Shown here in pieces: positions 1 to 4,924 of a stretch of DNA of 5,197 nucleotides (position 1 is its first letter; each line of letters begins with the position of its first letter). Source of the DNA: JBHEMK01 sp046262635 (GTDB taxonomy: Bacteria > Actinomycetota > Thermoleophilia > Gaiellales > Gaiellaceae). The stretch is taken from positions 1-5,197 of the forward strand of contig JBHEMK010000015.1 of the NCBI GenBank assembly GCA_046262635.1, written 5' to 3'. The position numbers and the translations under genes were made by a program. The notes under the pieces are model-generated. The model was given only the letters and a program-made list of their open reading frames with translations. It was not told where the DNA came from and made no database searches.

Positions 1-1
1 C

Positions 2-580
2 GTCGAGGGGCGGCCGAGCCGTGATTTCCTCAAGGTCAAGACGATGATGTATCGCGAGCCCGCCACGTGGCACGCGCTGATGGAGAAGCTCGCCGACCAG
101 TTCGCCGCCTACGTCGTCGCCAAGGCGGGCGCGGGCGCCGACGTGATCCAGCTCTTCGACTCCTGGGTCGGCGCACTCTCGCCCGCCGACTACGAGGAGT
201 TCGTGGCGCCCTACTCGGGGCGGATCCTCGCGGCGGTGGACGTGCCGACGATTCACTTCGGCACCGGCACCGCGACGCTGCTCTCCTCGATGGCGGCCGC
301 GGGCGGCGACGTCATCGGCCTCGACTGGCGGATCCCCCTCGACCGTGGCTGGGACGAGGTCGGCGAGGAGCGCGGCGTCCAGGGCAACCTCGACCCGGCT
401 CTACTGCTCGGCCCCTGGGAGCGGATCGAGGCGACGGCGCTCGAGATCCTCGACCTCGCCGGCGGCCGGTCCGGCCACATCTTCAATCTCGGTCACGGCG
501 TCCTGCCGGGCACCGATCCGGATGTCCTCGGGCGCCTGGCCGCGCTCGTCCAGGAGCACACGGTCGAGGCTCGGGTCTGA
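2..580 (+). CDS. hemE: Uroporphyrinogen decarboxylase, C-terminal part (5' end outside window)
   Basis: This enzyme decarboxylates the four acetate side chains of uroporphyrinogen III to give coproporphyrinogen III in the cytoplasm. The reading frame is open from base 2 and 192 codons are present, a little over half of a usual protein of about 340-350 residues. The first in-window residues (EGRPSRDFLKVKTMMYREP) match the family segment that precedes the central part of the barrel, so the ATG at 44 is internal and not the start. Other family landmarks are IQLFDSWVGALSP, the GGDVIGLDWRIPLD segment, VQGNLDP, and FNLGHGVLPGTDP near the end. The last contains the conserved His (codon 494-496) that corresponds to the active-site-region His of known UroD. 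The gene ends with TGA and is followed after 116 bases by ferrochelatase, a usual heme-pathway neighbour. Identification is firm; only the missing 5' end is unknown. Confidence 0.96.
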   Translation, partial: VEGRPSRDFLKVKTMMYREPATWHALMEKLADQFAAYVVAKAGAGADVIQLFDSWVGALSPADYEEFVAPYSGRILAAVDVPTIHFGTGTATLLSSMAAAGGDVIGLDWRIPLDRGWDEVGEERGVQGNLDPALLLGPWERIEATALEILDLAGGRSGHIFNLGHGVLPGTDPDVLGRLAALVQEHTVEARV

Positions 581-696
581 GTGGAGGACGGTCGGACGCC
601 AGCCCTTCGGTCCCGACCCTTCCCCTGCTCGCGCACGGGGACAGCGCTCGGACTCGCAAGGATGTGCGACGAGCCGTGCCGGATCCCTGGCGTCCG
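581..696. other. hemE-hemH intergenic spacer with a possible hairpin
   Basis: No convincing gene lies in this 116-base spacer. An imperfect inverted repeat is visible: GGTCGGAC at 590-597 pairs with GTCCCGACC at 610-618, with one bulged C and a 12-base loop. No T-rich run follows, so it is not a standard intrinsic terminator. An AAGGA at 658-662 could be a ribosome-binding site. It lies 13 bases before GTG 676 and 34 before GTG 697, so it bears on the choice of hemH start. No clear promoter hexamers are seen. hemE and hemH may still be cotranscribed. Confidence 0.35.
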
Positions 697-1587
697 GTGA
701 CGAGGGCCGCGGTTGTCCTGATGGCCTACGGGTCGCCTGAGCGGCTCACCGACGTGCCGGCCTACTACTCCGACATCCGCGGTGGTCGGCCGATCTCGCC
801 GGAGCTGCTCGACGACCTGACCGAGCGCTACCGGCGCCTCGGGATCGAGGACGGCAACCCGCTCAACGCGATCACCGAGGAGACGCGTGCGGCGCTCGAG
901 GCCGAACTCGGTGGAGACGTGCCTGTCCTCACCGGCATGAAGCACTGGACGCCGCGGATCGGGGAGGCGGTCGAGCGGGCGGTCGCAGCCGGTGCCGACA
1001 CGATCGTCGGCCTCGTCCTTGCGCCCCACTACTCGCGGCTCTCGATCGCAGGTTACCGAGCACGGGTCGAGGACGCGCTCGCCGGCCGGGCGCGCCTCGA
1101 GTTCGTCGACAGCTGGCATGACGAGCCGGGCTTCCTCGAGGTACTGGCCGAGCGCGTCCGCGCCACAGAGGCCCACGTCGTCTTCACGGCGCACTCCCTC
1201 CCCGCCCGGATCGTCGCCGAGGGCGATCCCTACCGGGACCAGCTGCTCGAGACGAGCCGCCTCGTGGCGGAGCGAGCGGGACTCCGGGCCTGGAGCTTCT
1301 CGTTCCAGAGCGAATCGCCGACCGGCGAGCTGTGGCTCGGTCCGGACATCCTCGACCATCTGGCGGACCTGCACGCCCGTGGTGTCGACAACGTGCTCGT
1401 CTGCCCGGTCGGCTTCGTCTCGGACCACCTCGAGATCCGCTGGGACCTCGACACCGAGGCACGGGCCCGCGCGGCGGAACTCGGCCTGCGGCTCGCGCGG
1501 ATCGAGATGCCGAATGCCGATCCGGAGTTCGTGCGAGTGCTTGCGGGCATCGTCCGGCGGCGCCTCCCGGTACCGTCCTCGGCGTGA
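697..1587 (+). CDS. hemH: Ferrochelatase, coproporphyrin III (CpfC) type
   Basis: The enzyme inserts ferrous iron into a porphyrin; in the coproporphyrin-dependent route the substrate is coproporphyrin III. With GTG 697 as start the protein has 296 residues and begins MTRAAVVLMAYGSP. Seen motifs are AYG with Tyr11, which aligns with Tyr13 of Bacillus subtilis CpfC; YYSDIRGGRP at 23-32; LAPHYS; AHSLP with the metal-site His166; SFQSESPTGELWLGPD; and PVGFVSDHLEIRWD with the catalytic Glu246. The His-Glu spacing (80) is close to that of the Bacillus enzyme (183 and 264). The only cysteine is in LVCPVGF, so no C-terminal iron-sulfur cluster is expected, unlike many actinobacterial and animal enzymes. 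The start is inferred from homology; GTG 676, with AAGGA 13 bases upstream, is an alternative, while ATG 721 would remove the first strand. The open frame extending far upstream overlaps hemE and is not coding. The stop overlaps the next gene's start. Confidence 0.95.
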   Translation: MTRAAVVLMAYGSPERLTDVPAYYSDIRGGRPISPELLDDLTERYRRLGIEDGNPLNAITEETRAALEAELGGDVPVLTGMKHWTPRIGEAVERAVAAGADTIVGLVLAPHYSRLSIAGYRARVEDALAGRARLEFVDSWHDEPGFLEVLAERVRATEAHVVFTAHSLPARIVAEGDPYRDQLLETSRLVAERAGLRAWSFSFQSESPTGELWLGPDILDHLADLHARGVDNVLVCPVGFVSDHLEIRWDLDTEARARAAELGLRLARIEMPNADPEFVRVLAGIVRRRLPVPSSA

Positions 1588-2783
1588 AGCCCGGGCAGAT
1601 CGTCGTCGAGCGCGCGGCCCGCCGCTTCCGCGTCTACCCCCGCGAGACGCGCACGGTCAAGGATCTCCTGATCTCCCGCGGCCGCGGCGGCGGCACCGAC
1701 GTCTGGGCGCTGCGCGACATCTCCTTCGCGGTTGACCCGGGTAGCGCCGTCGGGCTCGTAGGCCGCAACGGATCGGGCAAGACGACGCTGCTACGCCTGC
1801 TCTGCGGGATTGTCAAGCCCTCGGCCGGCGCGGTCGCCGTGGGCGGCAGGGTCGGCTCGCTGCTCGAGCTCGGGGCCGGCTTCCACCCCGAGCTGACCGG
1901 GCGCGAAAACGTCTTCCTCAACGGTTCGATCCACGGCCTTTCGCGCGCGACGATCCGCGAGAAGCTCGACGAGATCGTCGCCTTCGCCGGGCTCGAGGAG
2001 TTCGTCGACCTCCCGGTCCGAACCTATTCCTCGGGGATGTACATGCGGCTCGGCTTCGCGATCGCCTCGCACATCGAGGCGGATGTGCTGCTGCTCGACG
2101 AGGTGTTCGCCGTCGGCGACGAGGCGTTCCAGCGCAAGTGCTTCGGCAAGATCTTCGAGTTCAAGCAGCGCGGCGGGACGATCGTCTTCGTCTCGCACGA
2201 TGCCGCCGCGGTCGAGCGCCTCTGCGACCGGGCCGTGCTCTTGAAGGACGGTCTCGTTGCGTTCGACGGGCCGACGCACGAGGCGATCGTCCAGTACCGA
2301 CGCCTGCTCGCGGGCGAGCGCGATCCCGAGGAGCGCGGGGCGGGCCTGCGGGAGTGGGGAGGGATCCAGGCGCGGCTGGAGGCACTGCGACTGCTCGGCC
2401 CTGGGGGCGATGAGCGCCGGCAGTACCTCGCCGGGGAGCCGGTCACCGTTTCCCTGCGCGCCGTCGCCGACCGTGTGCTCGAGCCGCCGCGCGTTGCCTG
2501 GGAGCTGCGGGACGACTCCGGCGTGCTGCTCGGATCCGGCGCCCAGGCGCTCGGCGAGCTCGGCTGGAACAGCCCGGGCGGGCTCGGCCTGCGCTTCGTG
2601 ATCCCCGACCCGCCGCTTGCGGACGGTCGCTTCCATCTGCGGTTCGACCTCGTCGCGGGAAACGGCGAGCCGTACCACTCGCTCGACGACGCGCTCAGCT
2701 TCGTGGTCTACCCGAGCGGCGAGGAGCGCGGAACGATGCGCGTCTCGGGCCGTTGGTCGGCAGAACCGGTCGCCGTCGCGTGA
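1584..2783 (+). CDS. Wzt/TagH-like polysaccharide ABC exporter ATP-binding protein with C-terminal sugar-binding domain
   Basis: This is the ATPase subunit of an ABC exporter for cell-surface polysaccharide or polyol-phosphate polymers, 399 residues long. The N-terminal nucleotide-binding domain shows Walker A GRNGSGKT (60-67), the family segment LLELGAGFHPELTGRENV, signature YSSGM (148-152), Walker B VLLLDEVFAVGD with Asp172/Glu173, and the switch His205 in FVSHD. The leading stretch RFRVYPRETRTVKDLL followed by ALRDISF is typical of Wzt/TagH proteins. From about residue 265 to 390 a beta-rich domain (YLAGEPVTVSLRA, VAWELRDDSGVLLGSG, GRFHLRFDLVAGNGEPYHSL) looks like the Wzt C-terminal domain that recognises the polymer in known examples. 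The GTG start at 1584 overlaps the hemH stop as GTGA, indicating translational coupling. No Wzm-like permease is visible in the window, which is unusual because the pair is normally adjacent. The polymer cannot be told from sequence. The longer open frame from 1332 lies inside hemH and is not used. Confidence 0.93.
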   Translation: MKPGQIVVERAARRFRVYPRETRTVKDLLISRGRGGGTDVWALRDISFAVDPGSAVGLVGRNGSGKTTLLRLLCGIVKPSAGAVAVGGRVGSLLELGAGFHPELTGRENVFLNGSIHGLSRATIREKLDEIVAFAGLEEFVDLPVRTYSSGMYMRLGFAIASHIEADVLLLDEVFAVGDEAFQRKCFGKIFEFKQRGGTIVFVSHDAAAVERLCDRAVLLKDGLVAFDGPTHEAIVQYRRLLAGERDPEERGAGLREWGGIQARLEALRLLGPGGDERRQYLAGEPVTVSLRAVADRVLEPPRVAWELRDDSGVLLGSGAQALGELGWNSPGGLGLRFVIPDPPLADGRFHLRFDLVAGNGEPYHSLDDALSFVVYPSGEERGTMRVSGRWSAEPVAVA

Positions 2784-3058
2784 GCTCGCGCACGTGTCCG
2801 GACTGGCCGAGTCTGATGGAGCTCGCGCCGGATCTCCAGTTCAAGCACTACACGGTCGCCGAGGCCCGTCTCCCCGGCGAGGCGCTGATGAAGGTGCCGG
2901 AGGTGAAGCTTGCCGAGGTAGCGATCTGCTGCAACCTCGACCACCACGTCTTCTACGACGCCCATACCGATCCGGAGGTGGCGACGGCGCTCCGCGAGAC
3001 GCACTGGTTCGAGGTGCGCGAGTGGTCGCTGCGGCGTCCGGGCACGGCCGCATTCTGA
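2780..3058 (+). CDS. Unrecognised 92-residue protein, coupled to the export ATPase gene
   Basis: I do not recognise this family. GTG 2780 overlaps the TGA of the ATPase gene (GTGA), exactly as that gene overlaps hemH, which supports both the start and its being a real gene. The protein is soluble-looking, with no signal peptide or membrane segment. It begins VSSRTCPDWPSLMELAPDL, continues with FKHYTVAEARLPGEALMKV, and has a Cys/His-rich stretch AICCNLDHHVFYDAHTDP (residues 48-65) and then THWFEVREW. Cys6, Cys50, Cys51, His55, His56, His62 and His75 could bind a metal, but that is only a possibility. Aromatic-rich, non-repetitive composition and the operon position argue against a chance frame. 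Its stop is 2 bases from the stop of the convergent sulfotransferase gene. Function cannot be assigned. Confidence 0.75.
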   Translation: MSSRTCPDWPSLMELAPDLQFKHYTVAEARLPGEALMKVPEVKLAEVAICCNLDHHVFYDAHTDPEVATALRETHWFEVREWSLRRPGTAAF

Positions 3059-3060
3059 GC

Positions 3061-3825
3061 CTAGCCCGGGCCGGCCGGGATCGCGAGTCCCGTCCAGCGG
3101 GCCCGCGCGACTGCCTCCTTCAGCTCCGGGTCGGGGTCGAGGCCGTACCCGAAGCGCCGCAGTGCAGGGCGGTGTGCCTCGCCGATCGACCGCGCGGGTC
3201 CTGCCGGGATCAGCGAGCGCCAGTGTCCAGGGGTGCCGCGCCAGAAGTGGTGATTACCCGCCTCCGCCTGCAGGCGGGCGAACGTCACCGCTCGGATCGC
3301 GTGGGTAATCGGCGCGGCGGTCGCCTCACCGGCAGCCTCGACGATCCGTGCGAGCTCGCTCTCCGGACGCGCGACGAGATCCTCGTAGCGGACGCGCGCG
3401 AGGACGGGCGCCGCCCACCAGTCGACCGACACATCCACGAGGACACGCGCCCGCTCGCTCGTCGAGTAGTCGACGAAGGCGGCCGAGGTCGGGTCGGCCC
3501 CGACGAGCAGCCGTTCGTCCCCGGCCCGGCCGTCGAGCCAGCGCGCCGTCTCCGGTTCATGGGCGGCGAAGTGGAGGATCGACAGCAATGTGTCGAGCGG
3601 ATGGCGGGCGAGGACCACCGTCGTGAACCCGAACCGCTCGAGCAGTTCGGTGAACCGGGGCGTGCGGCGCCAATGGAGCTGCAGGATCGTCCGGCCGGGC
3701 AGCCGTTCCCAGTCGACCTCGTCGGGCGTGTGCGCTGAACGCTCTTCGAGCCCATAGAGGAAGGCGAGCAGTCGCCGCAGCCACATGTTGCCGGACCGAG
3801 GTGTGCTGACGACCGCGATCCGCAT
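3061..3825 (-). CDS. Sulfotransferase-domain protein (PAPS-dependent)
   Basis: Members of this family transfer sulfate from PAPS to a hydroxyl or amine of an acceptor; the acceptor here is unknown. From ATG 3825 the protein has 254 residues. It opens directly with strand one and the 5'-phosphosulfate loop, VVSTPRSGNMWLRRLL (residues 5-20; family form PKSGTTWL). LQLHWRR with His51 occupies the place of the catalytic-site His. VVLARHPLDTLLSILHF (70-86) carries the 3'-phosphate-binding Arg74 and Ser82. VRYEDLVARPESEL (145-158) is the family's YEDL element, and FWRGTPGHWRSLI (194-206) matches the late RxGxxGxW loop. There is no signal or membrane segment, so it is cytoplasmic. It lies downstream of the dehydrogenase gene with a 56-base gap containing a hairpin, and converges on the plus-strand unit. 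The open frame reaching upstream to 4428 runs out of phase through the dehydrogenase and is not used. Confidence 0.92.
   Translation of the reverse strand: MRIAVVSTPRSGNMWLRRLLAFLYGLEERSAHTPDEVDWERLPGRTILQLHWRRTPRFTELLERFGFTTVVLARHPLDTLLSILHFAAHEPETARWLDGRAGDERLLVGADPTSAAFVDYSTSERARVLVDVSVDWWAAPVLARVRYEDLVARPESELARIVEAAGEATAAPITHAIRAVTFARLQAEAGNHHFWRGTPGHWRSLIPAGPARSIGEAHRPALRRFGYGLDPDPELKEAVARARWTGLAIPAGPG
3065..3092. terminator. GC-rich inverted repeats just past the plus-strand unit (possible terminator)
   Basis: Just after the convergent stop codons two short GC hairpins can be drawn: CCCGG 3065-3069 with CCGGG 3075-3079, and CGGGA 3076-3080 with TCCCG 3088-3092. They are mutually exclusive, lie inside the end of the sulfotransferase gene, and no T-run follows. 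They could help end transcription of the plus-strand unit, but in DNA this GC-rich they may be chance. Confidence 0.2.
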
Positions 3826-3853
3826 CCGATCGGACAGTACGTGCTGGACGACA

Positions 3854-3881
3854 CCCGTGTGCCCGTGCTCGGGCACCCGGG
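3854..3881 (-). terminator. Strong hairpin directly after the dehydrogenase stop codon
   Basis: On the minus strand this follows the TAG at 3884-3882 without a gap. GTGCCCG (3859-3865) pairs perfectly with CGGGCAC (3870-3876) around a 4-base loop. After one mismatch (3858/3877) a further 4 pairs form between CCCG 3854-3857 and CGGG 3878-3881. No T-run follows on the minus strand, so it is not a classical intrinsic terminator. It could be a U-less terminator, a partial attenuator or an mRNA-stabilising end between dehydrogenase and sulfotransferase. The structure is directly visible; the role is inferred. Confidence 0.45.
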
Positions 3882-4784
3882 CTAGGGCTCGACCTGGTTC
3901 GGCAGCCGCTCGCCCTGCGCCGCGGCCAGGATGTTGTCCACGAGGATGCGCGTCATCGCCGAGCGGGTCTCGATCGTGGCGCTCGCGATGTGCGGCGTCA
4001 GGACGACGTTTGGCAGGCCGAGGAGGGCTTCCGGGACGTCCGGCTCGTGCGCGAAGACGTCGAGCCCCGCGGTGATCCGGCCCGAGACGAGCTCGGCCAC
4101 GAGCGCGTCCTCCTCGACGACGGCGCCGCGCGCGGTGTTGACGAACGTCGCCCCGTCTGGCAGCAACGCGAGCCGGCGCGCGTCGATCAGGCCCGCGGTC
4201 TCCGGCGTCAACGGGGTGTGAAGGGAGACGACGTCGGCCTCGGCGAGCAGCTCGTCGAGCCGGCGGTACTCGCCGAGATCGCTGTCGACGCGGTGTCGCT
4301 GCGCGTAGAGCACCCGCATCTCGAAGCCGCGTGCACGCCGGGCGACGGCGCTGCCGATCCGGCCGAGCCCGACGATCCCGAGCGTCGCGCCCGTCACCTC
4401 CGAGCCGAGGAACGGGCCGGCCGACCACGGCGTCGTCCAGCGGCCGGCGCGGACGAGCTCATCGCCCTCCACGAGTCGGCGTCGGGCGGCGAGCAGTAGC
4501 GCCAGTGCCAGGTCGGCGGTCGCCGCGTCGAGGACGCCCGGGGTGTTCGTGACTGCAACGCCGCGGGCCGTGCAGGCGGCGATGTCGACGCTGTCGTAGC
4601 CGACGCCGAAGTTCGCCACGAGGCGCAGAGACGGCAGCAGCGCGAGCACTCCCTCGTCGACCGGTTCGTTGGCGACGACGAGCGCCTCGATTTCAGGCCG
4701 CTCGCCGTCGACGGCGCCGATCTCGAGGTCCTCGAGTTCCTCCCAGGCGGGCCCAGGGAGCCGGCGTGTCGCGAGCACCTTCAT
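3882..4784 (-). CDS. D-2-hydroxyacid dehydrogenase, glyoxylate/hydroxypyruvate reductase-like
   Basis: Family members reduce 2-oxoacids to D-2-hydroxyacids with NAD(P)H, for example glyoxylate to glycolate or hydroxypyruvate to D-glycerate. From ATG 4784 the protein has 300 residues, slightly shorter than the usual 310-330. It starts MKVLATRRLPGPAWEELEDL, typical of glyoxylate reductases. Seen in order are the substrate-domain loop VANFGVGYDSVD (56-67), the nucleotide-binding motif GLGRIG (139-144), catalytic Arg219 in NTARG, Glu247 in LDVFAHEP, and His265 in TPHIASAT; the triad is complete. After the second strand it reads LYAQRHR (159-165) instead of an Asp, and the basic residues suggest a preference for NADP(H); this is an inference. 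The exact substrate is open. Its start is only 20 bases from the divergent Rrf2-type start, and the sulfotransferase lies downstream. The frame is open upstream to 5180, but that stretch is permease and regulator debris, so ATG 4784 is the start. Confidence 0.93.
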   Translation of the reverse strand: MKVLATRRLPGPAWEELEDLEIGAVDGERPEIEALVVANEPVDEGVLALLPSLRLVANFGVGYDSVDIAACTARGVAVTNTPGVLDAATADLALALLLAARRRLVEGDELVRAGRWTTPWSAGPFLGSEVTGATLGIVGLGRIGSAVARRARGFEMRVLYAQRHRVDSDLGEYRRLDELLAEADVVSLHTPLTPETAGLIDARRLALLPDGATFVNTARGAVVEEDALVAELVSGRITAGLDVFAHEPDVPEALLGLPNVVLTPHIASATIETRSAMTRILVDNILAAAQGERLPNQVEP

Positions 4785-4804
4785 CGAGTGCGAATAATGG
4801 CCGC
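4785..4804. promoter_or_regulatory. Very short divergent intergenic region with an AT-rich core
   Basis: Only 20 bases separate the dehydrogenase start (minus) from the Rrf2-type start (plus). The stretch GAATAAT at 4792-4798 stands out in this GC-rich sequence. Read on the minus strand, CATTAT (4799-4794) matches the -10 consensus at four of six positions and sits about 10 bases before ATG 4784, which would fit a leaderless transcript. No Shine-Dalgarno sequence fits in the gap on the minus strand. Any -35 elements would lie inside the opposite gene. The promoter assignment is tentative. Confidence 0.35.
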
Positions 4805-4923
4805 ATGAGGACGGCCGCGAAAGTCGACTACGCGATCCGCGCCTCGGCGGAGCTCGCGGCCGCCGGCGAGGGCTGGACGAAGGCCGAGCGGATCGCGCAG
4901 CCCAGGGCATCCCGCTCAAGTTC
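4805..4923 (+). pseudogene. Rrf2-family transcriptional regulator, N-terminal fragment, frameshifted and truncated
   Basis: Rrf2 regulators (IscR, CymR, NsrR relatives) bind DNA through an N-terminal winged helix and often sense iron-sulfur, cysteine or nitric oxide status. From ATG 4805 the first 32 codons read MRTAAKVDYAIRASAELAAA followed by GEGWTKAERIAQ, a clear match to the family start. The next family segment, QGIPLKF, is present at 4903-4923 but in another frame. Two bases (CC, 4901-4902) stand where one codon is expected, so one base has been lost. After TTC 4923 the expected LE(N/A)IL continuation and the rest of the protein (over 100 residues, including any cluster cysteines) are absent, and the sequence becomes permease debris on the other strand. 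The unshifted frame continues as a serine/arginine-rich, meaningless tail. It starts 20 bases from the divergent dehydrogenase gene, a position typical of a local regulator. The break could be natural decay or a sequence error. Confidence 0.75.
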
Positions 4924-4924
4924 G

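Noticed and set aside
590..618. Hairpin after hemE as an intrinsic terminator
   Set aside because: The stem has a bulge and a 12-base loop, and no T-run follows, so it is kept only as part of the spacer description.
67..696. Long open frame in phase with ferrochelatase extending back through hemE
   Set aside because: It is out of phase with the real hemE frame and reads as an arginine/glycine-rich string typical of shadow frames in GC-rich DNA. Ferrochelatase homology begins only at about 697.
493..1428. 311-codon open frame on the minus strand opposite hemE/hemH
   Set aside because: It lies antisense to two well-supported heme genes, shows no recognisable motif, and has the low-complexity charged composition of a shadow frame.
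1791..2678. 295-codon open frame on the minus strand opposite the export ATPase
   Set aside because: Antisense to a gene with complete ATPase motifs; Glu/Arg/Ala-rich with no domain signature.
2617..3738. 373-codon plus-strand open frame crossing the convergent gene ends
   Set aside because: It overlaps the ATPase gene, the small gene and the antisense of the sulfotransferase in other frames, with no motif of its own.
3826..4428. N-terminal extension of the sulfotransferase frame
   Set aside because: It runs out of phase through the dehydrogenase coding sequence and is arginine-rich. The sulfotransferase fold begins right at ATG 3825.
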